A stretch of 6,587 nt of DNA from Hirschia sp964351655 (GTDB lineage Bacteria > Pseudomonadota > Alphaproteobacteria > Caulobacterales > Hyphomonadaceae), in assembly GCA_964351655.1 (NCBI GenBank), contig CAYGPD010000076.1, forward strand, positions 1-6,587. The letters run 5' to 3'. Each line of letters opens with the position of its first letter. The first letter of the stretch is position 1. The notes beneath the pieces are model-generated. The model worked only from the letters and a program-made list of their open reading frames with translations, was not told the DNA's origin and searched no databases. Below, piece by piece: positions 1 through 4,884 of this stretch. Position numbers and translations under genes: made by a program.

Positions 1-85
1 GTGTAGATCTCTATATTAGAATAAAAATTAAAAAAAAATAGTGTTAAAGGGCAAAAAACGTCTGTAAGCTCTTGAATCTAAAGCA

Positions 86-114
86 GGCTATCAGACACGC
101 CGTGTCTATTAGCC
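86..114. repeat. Head-to-head inverted iteron pair
   Basis: The minus-strand iteron at 86-99 and the + strand iteron at 101-114 face away from each other. Together they form a palindrome, AGACACG-C-CGTGTCT, at 93-107 with 7-bp arms and a 1-base centre. All other copies are in direct orientation. In many iteron plasmids initiator dimers bind inverted half-sites and monomers bind direct iterons, so this could be a distinct dimer site or the boundary of the origin. That role is inferred. Confidence 0.7.
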
Positions 115-466
115 AAAATAACGTGTCTAAACCCCAATCAAACGTGTCTGTTCGCCACTTTTTCCAATGAAATGAAAGTGTTAACAAACAGCTCAATTTA
201 CCTATGTGTGTCTAATCGCCAAAATTGAAATTGCGTGTTGAAAAAGGGGCGTGTCTATTCCCCATCTCATGGAAAAACGTGTCTGTTCGCCATAAAAGCG
301 TGTCTAATCGCCAGTTTTGAGATTTTGGGCGTGTCTAATCGCCAAAAACACCGTGTCTGTTCGCCAACGGGCGCTTTTTTGAGTTGAAAAAGAGGAAATA
401 GGGGTGTGTCTGTTCGCCAAGAAAAAAAGATATCCTACAGAGACCGTGTCTGATTCCCGAGAATTT

Positions 467-576
467 TGAGGGATAAGTGTTTTTTTCAGCTAATGGGGGA
501 GGTCAGTCTCCTAAATGTGGAGAAAATCCCCTGAATGAGGGCTTGTAGCTGCATATTGCCCTAAAATGGGGGATAA
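467..576 (+). repeat. Second, G-rich repeat family between the last two iterons
   Basis: Related short elements occur at 467-476 (TGAGGGATAA), 490-500 (CTAATGGGGGA), 511-521 (CTAAATGTGGA), 531-541 (CTGAATGAGGG) and 561-576 (CTAAAATGGGGGATAA). Aligned on the TG, the last four lie 22, 20 and 31 bases apart, close to two, two and three helical turns. The family shares no core with the iterons and fills the space bracketed by the two extended iterons at 445 and 601. It resembles degenerate DnaA boxes (TGTGGATAA) but could be a site for another regulator. The alignment was done by eye. Confidence 0.5.
516..524 (-). promoter_or_regulatory. Near-consensus DnaA box
   Basis: TGTGGAGAA differs by one base from TGTGGATAA, the complement of the classical DnaA box TTATCCACA. 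It sits within the second repeat family. Host DnaA assists many iteron origins, so the location is sensible, but a single one-mismatch site can occur by chance. Confidence 0.35.
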
Positions 577-581
577 TTCAT

Positions 582-610
582 TGGACAAATCTGAGTCGAG
601 CGTGTCTAAT
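582..610 (+). promoter_or_regulatory. Predicted repA promoter, -10 box inside the last iteron
   Basis: A -35 element TGGACA (582-587, one mismatch to TTGACA) is followed after exactly 17 bases by TCTAAT (605-610, one mismatch to TATAAT). The -10 box lies wholly inside the iteron at 601-614. Transcription would begin near 617, giving a leader of about 80 bases before the initiator start. Binding of the initiator to that iteron should block RNA polymerase, which would be simple negative autoregulation. The sequence match is direct; promoter activity is inferred. Confidence 0.55.
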
Positions 611-684
611 TCCCGAGAGAATACACACGCTTTTTAAGAATCACTGTATGCATTGCCCATTTTAGGTCTCTCTTTTTGTTTGAT

Positions 685-688
685 AAGG
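685..688 (+). promoter_or_regulatory. Ribosome binding site for repA (AAGG)
   Basis: AAGG lies 7 bases before GTG at 696, 13 bases before ATG at 702 and only 1 base before TTG at 690. Spacing favours the GTG start. The ATG at 702 remains a reasonable alternative because ATG is the stronger initiator codon. The TTG is too close to be used with this site. Confidence 0.45.
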
Positions 689-695
689 TTTGTTT

Positions 696-1985
696 GTGCC
701 AATGGCTAAATCCCCATCCCCCCGCAAAGAGGTAGAAAAGAAGAACCTCAATGAAGAGGTATTATCGGGTGAGGTGATTAGCCCACAGGATGCGGGACCG
801 CTTTTCGATGAGATGCTGGACCCAAACCCTAAGCATTCACCGCTTTTGCCCGAACGTTATCCGCAGGGGGAGTTGTTCGTGTGTGAGCTGGTAGATATTG
901 TCCTTAAGAGTGATATGGCGAGTTTGGAATATCCGTTTTATTCGCTGACGAAAAAGCCAGACCGCAGTCCACGCCGTTTTGAACATGATGGGCGCTGGAT
1001 TGAGTTTCGTCCCAGTATTAAGGGATTGCCGACCATTTATGATAAGGATCTGCTGATTTATGCGATCTCTCATATTATGCGTGAGAAACAAAGATCAGGG
1101 CAGACACCTAAAACTATCGTGATCGACCCTTATCACTTCTTATCTTATACAAACCGCCCAACAGGGGGCAGGGATTATGAAGCGCTTGTTGATTCCATTG
1201 AGCGATTGGAAGGCACGCGTTATCGCACCAATGTGAAAACGGGTGGATTTGAGCATGATGAATGGTTTGGTTTGTTTGAGCGCGTGAAAATGAAAACGCG
1301 CCAAACGCCCAAAGGTGGTTTACGGCCAGAACGTTTGGAAGTGACGATTTCAGATTGGACAATGGAAGCTATTCGCGCAGATGAAGTGCTGACGCTTCAT
1401 CGTGATTACTGGCGTTTACGGCGTCCGATCGAGCGCCGTGTATATGAAATTGTACGCAAGCATTGTGGTCAACAAGAGGGGTGGTCTATCGGGGTTGATA
1501 AATTACACCGTAAATCTGGATCACAAGCCACGCGCAGAGAATTTCGCCGTAAATTGCATGAAGTGGTGAATGATAATCACTTGCCTGACTATGATGTGTT
1601 TATCGAAAATGATACGTTGCATGCGTCTTCACGGCAGGAATTTCTCGACACTTATAATTCAGCAAATTCGGCACGCTTGAATGGTCCAAATACACGTAAA
1701 TCTCGAAAGTCCGCACCAACAGGTGAGGGGATACATGAGACTGCCAGTAATTTAGCAGATCATTTGCGCCGCATGAAAATCAGTGCAGATGGGTATGAAT
1801 CTGCAAAACAAGGTGCGCCGGGTTGGGATGTGTACTATTTGGAAGATGAGTGGCGTACATGGATGGGCAAAAAGGCTGAAGCTGACCGTCATGTCGGTTT
1901 GGCTGTCGTGATGCCACATAATCCAGATGCAGCTTTTACAGGCTTTTGTAAAAGCTGGTTTAAAACACGCGGTAAACCTAGTTAG
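696..1985 (+). CDS. repA: Plasmid replication initiator protein, RPA (RepA) family
   Basis: The 429-residue protein is a replication initiator that would bind the iterons just upstream and open the origin. The RPA-family core spans roughly residues 66-310. It includes an EYPFYSLTKKPD-like segment (about 78-89), GLPTIYDKDLLIY (about 110-122), a TGGRDYEAL...RLEGTRYRTN region (about 156-179) and a basic LHRDYWRLRRPIERRVYE stretch (about 234-251), which may include DNA-contacting residues. The first 50 residues are charged and probably variable. A C-terminal block with GWDVYYLEDEWRTW (about residues 374-387) and FCKSWF near the end is also usual in this family. The frame is intact with no sign of decay. 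GTG at 696 is chosen for its spacing from AAGG; ATG at 702 would shorten the protein by two residues. Regulation is probably by the initiator itself, because the predicted -10 box lies within an iteron. Family assignment is firm. Whether the replicon is a plasmid, a chromid or integrated cannot be told from this window. Confidence 0.92.
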   Translation: MPMAKSPSPRKEVEKKNLNEEVLSGEVISPQDAGPLFDEMLDPNPKHSPLLPERYPQGELFVCELVDIVLKSDMASLEYPFYSLTKKPDRSPRRFEHDGRWIEFRPSIKGLPTIYDKDLLIYAISHIMREKQRSGQTPKTIVIDPYHFLSYTNRPTGGRDYEALVDSIERLEGTRYRTNVKTGGFEHDEWFGLFERVKMKTRQTPKGGLRPERLEVTISDWTMEAIRADEVLTLHRDYWRLRRPIERRVYEIVRKHCGQQEGWSIGVDKLHRKSGSQATRREFRRKLHEVVNDNHLPDYDVFIENDTLHASSRQEFLDTYNSANSARLNGPNTRKSRKSAPTGEGIHETASNLADHLRRMKISADGYESAKQGAPGWDVYYLEDEWRTWMGKKAEADRHVGLAVVMPHNPDAAFTGFCKSWFKTRGKPS

Positions 1986-2014
1986 CGAGACTAAGGAGAG
2001 AGCGAGGGGCAGAT

Positions 2015-2311
2015 ATGAAGTGTGCGCTTTGTGAAGGAAAGATCAGTAGAGATCTGTATAAAAACAAGAAAAAAGACGAGTGCTTCCCATGTCCCCATTG
2101 CGAAGGACGCATTAAACGCGACTTTTATTATAATAAGTCGCTCGCTGTGTTGTTGTTTTTATGTATTCCAATTTTGCTGTTTTTCATTGCCGAAACTAGC
2201 TCTGTGAATCCTTTCCCGTTGTGGGTGAGCGTGGCTTTGTTTTTTGTATCCGGTGCAATTGGCGTCGTTGTAAGCCGCTTTTTCTTGCGTAGCCGTGTAT
2301 GTGAGGACTAG
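2015..2311 (+). CDS. Small membrane protein with duplicated Cys-x2-Cys (zinc-ribbon-like) module
   Basis: I do not recognise a named family for this 98-residue protein. The N-terminal half holds two copies of a 16-residue unit: CALCEGKISRDLYKNK at residues 3-18 and CPHCEGRIKRDFYYNK at 26-41, identical at 10 of 16 positions. Each copy supplies a C-x2-C pair, so together they could bind one zinc ion as a ribbon; C23 is an extra cysteine. Two hydrophobic segments follow, about 42-58 and 68-89, joined by a short polar loop, and the tail is basic (RFFLRSR). The likely layout is a cytosolic metal-binding head on a two-helix membrane anchor. The ATG is preceded by GAGG at 2004-2007, 7 bases away. 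The gene begins 29 bases after the repA stop with no terminator visible between them, so it may be read from the repA promoter. A role in replication or copy control is not shown. Confidence 0.75.
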   Translation: MKCALCEGKISRDLYKNKKKDECFPCPHCEGRIKRDFYYNKSLAVLLFLCIPILLFFIAETSSVNPFPLWVSVALFFVSGAIGVVVSRFFLRSRVCED

Positions 2312-2348
2312 GTTCCGCCACACGGAAAATTCAAAGTGATTTATATTT

Positions 2349-3014
2349 ATGACCCAGCAGCCAAGTGACACACTTATTCTCAATCAAACGGTGGAGGGGA
2401 CGAAGATAGAAACGGCTCCTAAATCTGTGGTGCCTGTATTGGCGATGGATTTGGACGGGACGTTGATCTTTACTGATACGACCGCTGAATTGTTTAAGTT
2501 GTGCGCGAAATACAAGCCGCATTTATTGCCGCTTGCAGGGCTAAAAATGCTGACGAATAGACCTCATGCTAAACGCTGGCTTGTGCGGCAAGTAGGGGAT
2601 TATTTTAATGGCGCGAGTTTGAACACTGAACGTAAAGCCATTGTGTTGATGCAAAACCATAAGAAGCTTGGCGGGGAAGTGTGGCTTGTGTCTGGTTCTG
2701 ATCAGCTGATGGTGGACGCGATGGCGGCAGAACTTGGCGGCTATATTGGCGGATTTGACCGTGTTCAAGGTACACAAGGTACGGAAAGTGCGCGTGATAA
2801 ATCAGCAGTGAATCTGACATCAGAAAACAAAGCAGCTTTTCTGGTGAAAAATTGTCCTGATGGCTTTTACTATGCGGGCAACAGCAAACAGGATTTTGCC
2901 GTGTGGAAGCTTGCGCTTAAAGGATATGGATTTAATGCGCCAGCTGACTCTTATACTTTGGTGCGGGAAGATGGCAGCAAGGTGAGTGTTGAAGAGGTTG
3001 TGGCGCGTAAATAG
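2349..3014 (+). CDS. HAD-superfamily phosphatase, stand-alone domain like that fused to UbiA prenyltransferases
   Basis: This 221-residue protein is a probable cytosolic phosphohydrolase. All four haloacid dehalogenase motifs are visible. Motif I is DLDGTL with nucleophile D34 and acid/base D36, motif II is LVSGS with S115, motif III is K161, and motif IV is YYAGNSKQDFAVW with D182. The DLDGTLIFTDT start and the YxGNSxxDxxVW end resemble the N-terminal HAD domain of the roughly 480-residue HAD-UbiA fusion proteins, but the chain stops here and no prenyltransferase follows. The substrate is unknown. The ATG has only a weak Shine-Dalgarno match. The next Met (residue 33) lies inside motif I and would destroy the fold, so the given start is favoured. 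It follows the membrane protein gene after 37 bases. A 5-bp hairpin in that gap (2313-2327) is too weak to call a terminator. Confidence 0.85.
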   Translation: MTQQPSDTLILNQTVEGTKIETAPKSVVPVLAMDLDGTLIFTDTTAELFKLCAKYKPHLLPLAGLKMLTNRPHAKRWLVRQVGDYFNGASLNTERKAIVLMQNHKKLGGEVWLVSGSDQLMVDAMAAELGGYIGGFDRVQGTQGTESARDKSAVNLTSENKAAFLVKNCPDGFYYAGNSKQDFAVWKLALKGYGFNAPADSYTLVREDGSKVSVEEVVARK

Positions 3015-3065
3015 GGACGTAAAGCCGCGACGTCTATTTGATATAATTGGCTCGAATATTGCTGA

Positions 3066-3088
3066 GTATGAACTGAATAGATTCATAC
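3066..3088. promoter_or_regulatory. Inverted repeat just upstream of the acyltransferase gene
   Basis: GTATGAA (3066-3072) and TTCATAC (3082-3088) form perfect 7-bp arms around a 9-base spacer. The repeat ends one base before a G-rich putative ribosome binding site (3089-3093) and 9 bases before the ATG at 3098. It could be an operator for a dimeric regulator or a leader hairpin next to the ribosome binding site. No clear sigma70 promoter was seen in the 83-base gap. Confidence 0.4.
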
Positions 3089-3097
3089 GGGGGCAGC

Positions 3098-4156
3098 ATG
3101 TTTTACATCATCCACATTTTAAGAGGAATCGCAGCGCTATTGGTTGCGGGTTTTCACCTAAATGCAGCTTCAGGAAATGAGGGGTTTGCGACACCAATAT
3201 TTGATGTGTTTGCGTACGGGGCAGTTGGTGTTGATATCTTCTTTGTTATCAGTGGGTTTGTGATTTTCTTTGCAGCGAGCCGAAGCCAAAATTGGACGGC
3301 ATCTGACTTTTTGGTCAAACGCTTTTTCCGGATATATCCTATTTACTGGCTGTTTTTAGGCGTGTTTTTGATGATGAGTATGGGCTTGTTTCTGGGAACG
3401 GGCGATGCTTCTAAACTGCCAACGTCAAGCGTATTACTAAAATCATTTTTGCTGTGGCCATCTGATACATATGCAATCTCAATTGCATGGACGCTGACAA
3501 TTGAGATGACATTTTATATGTTGTTTTGCCTTAGCTATCAGGGAAAAACGGCGTCTCTTGCACCGGTTTGGCGTGTACTAGGTGTATGGTCTGGCTTAAG
3601 TGTCTTGTATTCGCTGACGGGGTGGAATGCAGGGGGATTTAACACGCTCTTTCATCCTGCTGTGCCTGAGTTGATGTTGGGTGTGATCGTCGCAAAATTA
3701 TATTTGTCAGGTGTCAGAGTAGGGGCCGTACCTGCGGGCATTATTGGCTTCATCGGACTAATTGCGGCGTTGGCGTTAGATTATGAAACAGGGTTTGCAG
3801 GCTGGAGAACTGTGTGGGTGGGATTACCAGCTGCTTTGTTTATCTATGGAACGGTAAGTTATGAGCGCAAACTTGGACGTGAAATGCGTTTATTTGGGGA
3901 TGCCTCATTTGTTTTATATCTTTTGCATATTCCTGCGTATCTTGTGATTGGCTTTCTGGTTGAAAAGACAACGGGCTATAATATTTACAGCTCCGACTGG
4001 AGTATGGGGATGGTTTTGGCGCTCGTCGTTTTGGGAGCGTTCATTGCGCACTATGTGATCGAAAAGCCTTACCAAAATTGGTATCGCGACTTTCTCGCAA
4101 AACACTCAGCTGAGAAAACAAAATATAAGACCGCACTTAAACTTTTTGAGAGGTGA
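3098..4156 (+). CDS. Membrane acyltransferase, acyltransferase-3 (OafA/YrhL) family
   Basis: The protein is a 352-residue polytopic inner-membrane enzyme. It probably O-acylates (for example O-acetylates) a surface glycan, lipopolysaccharide sugar or other exported carbohydrate. Family motifs are in order: RGIAALLVAGFH with R9 and the conserved H20, GVDIFFVISGFVI with D46, FLVKRFFRIYPIYW with basic residues R75 and R78, AWTLTIEMTFY with W131 and E136, LYLLHIP with H277, and HYVIEKPYQNW with E322 near the C terminus. Between these lie about ten hydrophobic segments. The length is normal for the catalytic membrane domain alone, with no SGNH domain attached. The ATG places the RGIAALL motif at residue 9, as usual for the family. 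No glycan-synthesis genes are nearby, so the acceptor cannot be guessed. It ends in a hairpin shared with its own stop codon. Confidence 0.9.
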   Translation: MFYIIHILRGIAALLVAGFHLNAASGNEGFATPIFDVFAYGAVGVDIFFVISGFVIFFAASRSQNWTASDFLVKRFFRIYPIYWLFLGVFLMMSMGLFLGTGDASKLPTSSVLLKSFLLWPSDTYAISIAWTLTIEMTFYMLFCLSYQGKTASLAPVWRVLGVWSGLSVLYSLTGWNAGGFNTLFHPAVPELMLGVIVAKLYLSGVRVGAVPAGIIGFIGLIAALALDYETGFAGWRTVWVGLPAALFIYGTVSYERKLGREMRLFGDASFVLYLLHIPAYLVIGFLVEKTTGYNIYSSDWSMGMVLALVVLGAFIAHYVIEKPYQNWYRDFLAKHSAEKTKYKTALKLFER

Positions 4157-4180
4157 GGGAAGCGGTTTTAACTTCCCTCA
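4154..4180. terminator. Hairpin between convergent genes, probable terminator
   Basis: TGAGGGAAG (4154-4162) pairs perfectly with CTTCCCTCA (4172-4180) around a 9-base loop. The left arm includes the acyltransferase stop codon TGA (4154-4156). The hairpin lies between convergent genes, 17 bases beyond the end of the leftward GST gene. On the + strand it is followed by TCTTAT, a poor U tract, so termination may be incomplete or rely on another factor. Confidence 0.6.
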
Positions 4181-4197
4181 TCTTATCGCGGAATGCG

Positions 4198-4800
4198 TTA
4201 TTTCGCTTTATGCTCTGCATCATAGGCGAACGCATATTGGGGACCTTGGTGTGAAGCGCATCGGTCTACCCAAGCATCAATGGCGTCAACACCGGGTTTG
4301 CCAAACCAGGCGTAAAGCCCGTAAAGGAGCATATCTGCCGCGGTGAGTTTATCGCCCAAAAGATAAAGCTGTTTGGAAAGCGTGGCGCTGAGGCGGGCAT
4401 GTATTTCTGCGGTGCCGCGAAAAGTGGATGTGATAAGAGGGTGTTCTAGCTGCGCTATTGTCATGACTGTGACGGGTTCGACGACACTGCAATACCAGAC
4501 CATCCAGCTAAGATATGCACCGCGTTGAGGGTGTCCCACTGGAATATTGAGACCGGTCTCTGAAAAGAGATCCGCCAGATAGAGCATTATTGCGCCAGTC
4601 TCCCAAATCTCCACACCATTGTGAACAAGAAGGGGGACTTTGCCTTCTGGATGAGGATTGTTTGGATCTGCTGCGCCTGTGCCATCCGAGCTTTTAATAG
4701 TTACGTGTTTGATCGTCACTTGGTCGAGTGCATTGAGTTGTTTGAGGAGTGCGACAACACCCGAAGAGCGCGATTGAGGACAATGATAGAGCGTGATCAT
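4198..4800 (-). CDS. Glutathione S-transferase-like protein
   Basis: This 200-residue cytosolic protein has a two-domain GST fold. The N-terminal thioredoxin-like domain begins MITLYHCPQSRSSGVVALL. It carries the cis-proline signature GKVPLL (P56) and the ETGAI segment (E67, T68) that contacts the glutamyl part of glutathione. The all-helical C-terminal domain has LTAADMLLY, with T153 and D156 as the usual N-capping box. In a by-eye alignment with beta-class GSTs the catalytic Cys10 position is an Arg (R11). C7, S10, S12 or S13 could be the active group, as in serine- or cysteine-type GSTs. Candidate roles are detoxification conjugation, thiol transfer or ring cleavage, and the substrate is not known. 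The start is sound: it opens directly into the first strand and has AGGA 9 bases upstream (4813-4810). The start codon lies inside a 13-bp inverted repeat, which suggests regulation. An 84-base gap follows the lipoprotein gene on the same strand. Confidence 0.88.
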   Translation of the reverse strand: MITLYHCPQSRSSGVVALLKQLNALDQVTIKHVTIKSSDGTGAADPNNPHPEGKVPLLVHNGVEIWETGAIMLYLADLFSETGLNIPVGHPQRGAYLSWMVWYCSVVEPVTVMTIAQLEHPLITSTFRGTAEIHARLSATLSKQLYLLGDKLTAADMLLYGLYAWFGKPGVDAIDAWVDRCASHQGPQYAFAYDAEHKAK

Positions 4801-4835
4801 GGATAGGTTTCCTGTATTGAAGACCTATCCATGAT
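4796..4835. promoter_or_regulatory. Perfect 13-bp inverted repeat spanning the GST start codon
   Basis: ATCATGGATAGGT (4796-4808) and ACCTATCCATGAT (4823-4835) are exact complements around a 14-base spacer. In the leftward transcript the GST start codon (4800-4798) lies in the 3' arm and the Shine-Dalgarno AGGA (4813-4810) in the loop. The structure could hold back translation initiation or be a repressor operator. It is not a good terminator for the upstream lipoprotein gene, because no T tract follows on the minus strand. A weak candidate promoter (CTGACA at 4874-4869, TGTATC at 4851-4846) would start transcription at about 4839, right at the edge of the repeat. Confidence 0.65.
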
Positions 4836-4839
4836 GGAT
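4827..4839. repeat. Overlapping palindrome ATCCAT-G-ATGGAT
   Basis: This palindrome has 6-bp arms and a 1-base centre. It shares its left half with the right arm of the larger inverted repeat at 4796-4835. The unit ATCATGGAT therefore occurs at 4796-4804 (+), at 4827-4835 (minus) and, with one mismatch, at 4831-4839 (+). A cluster of three half-sites is what a multi-dimer operator looks like; the overlap could also allow two alternative RNA folds. Confidence 0.4.
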
Positions 4840-4884
4840 GTTGCGGATACATGTTTCTGTCAGCAGGGTGTCAGGTAGGCAGGA

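Larger units (their letters stand above)
86..618 (+). repeat. Iteron array, 13 copies of CGTGTCTRWTYSCC
   Basis: Copies start at 101, 122, 143, 207 (first base T), 250, 278, 299, 330, 352, 405 (first base T), 445 and 601 on the + strand. One copy lies on the minus strand at 86-99. The GTGTCT core is unchanged in all. The tail varies: TCGCC in copies at 143, 207, 278, 299, 330, 352 and 405; a CCC ending in copies at 122, 250, 445 and 601; AGCC in the leftmost pair. Many start-to-start distances are 21, 22, 31, 43, 53 or 64, close to whole helical turns, so bound proteins would mostly lie on one DNA face. The copies at 445 and 601 share an extended 18-base match with one mismatch. Such arrays are binding sites for plasmid initiators; binding by the adjacent RPA-family protein is inferred. 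Confidence 0.9.
1..695. other. Putative iteron-type replication origin and repA control region
   Basis: This 695-base stretch has no supportable protein gene. It contains an A-rich tract (about 21-40) that could serve as an easily melted element, thirteen iterons (86-614), a second G-rich repeat family (467-576), a near-match to a DnaA box (516-524) and the predicted promoter of the adjacent initiator gene (582-610). Repeats, AT-rich DNA and a downstream initiator gene together are the known plan of iteron-controlled origins. That this is the functional origin is inferred. The window starts inside or next to it, so further elements may lie to the left. Confidence 0.75.

Noticed and set aside
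20..54. Leftward promoter (minus TTGCCC, 16 bases, TTTAAT) for a gene beyond the left edge
   Set aside because: The -10 match falls in an A/T run where such matches are expected by chance, and no gene is visible.
86..618. CRISPR array
   Set aside because: The repeats are only 14 bases, variable and unevenly spaced, with no unique spacers of constant length. They are iterons.
615..672. GAGAGA (615-620) pairing with TCTCTC (667-672), followed by a T run, as a leader attenuator for repA
   Set aside because: The stem is short, the loop is 46 bases, and simple-sequence runs pair easily by chance.
690..695. TTG at 690 as the repA start
   Set aside because: It lies one base after the AAGG site, too close for initiation. 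GTG at 696 or ATG at 702 fits better.
2313..2327. Hairpin TTCCG-N5-CGGAA as a terminator between the small membrane protein and HAD genes
   Set aside because: The stem is only 5 bp and no T tract follows on the + strand; read-through is likely.
3016..3034. Hairpin GACGT-N9-ACGTC after the HAD gene
   Set aside because: A 5-bp stem with a 9-base loop and no T tract is too weak to call a terminator.
4621..4806. + strand frame opposite the GST gene
   Set aside because: It is antisense to a gene with clear GST motifs and has no family features of its own.
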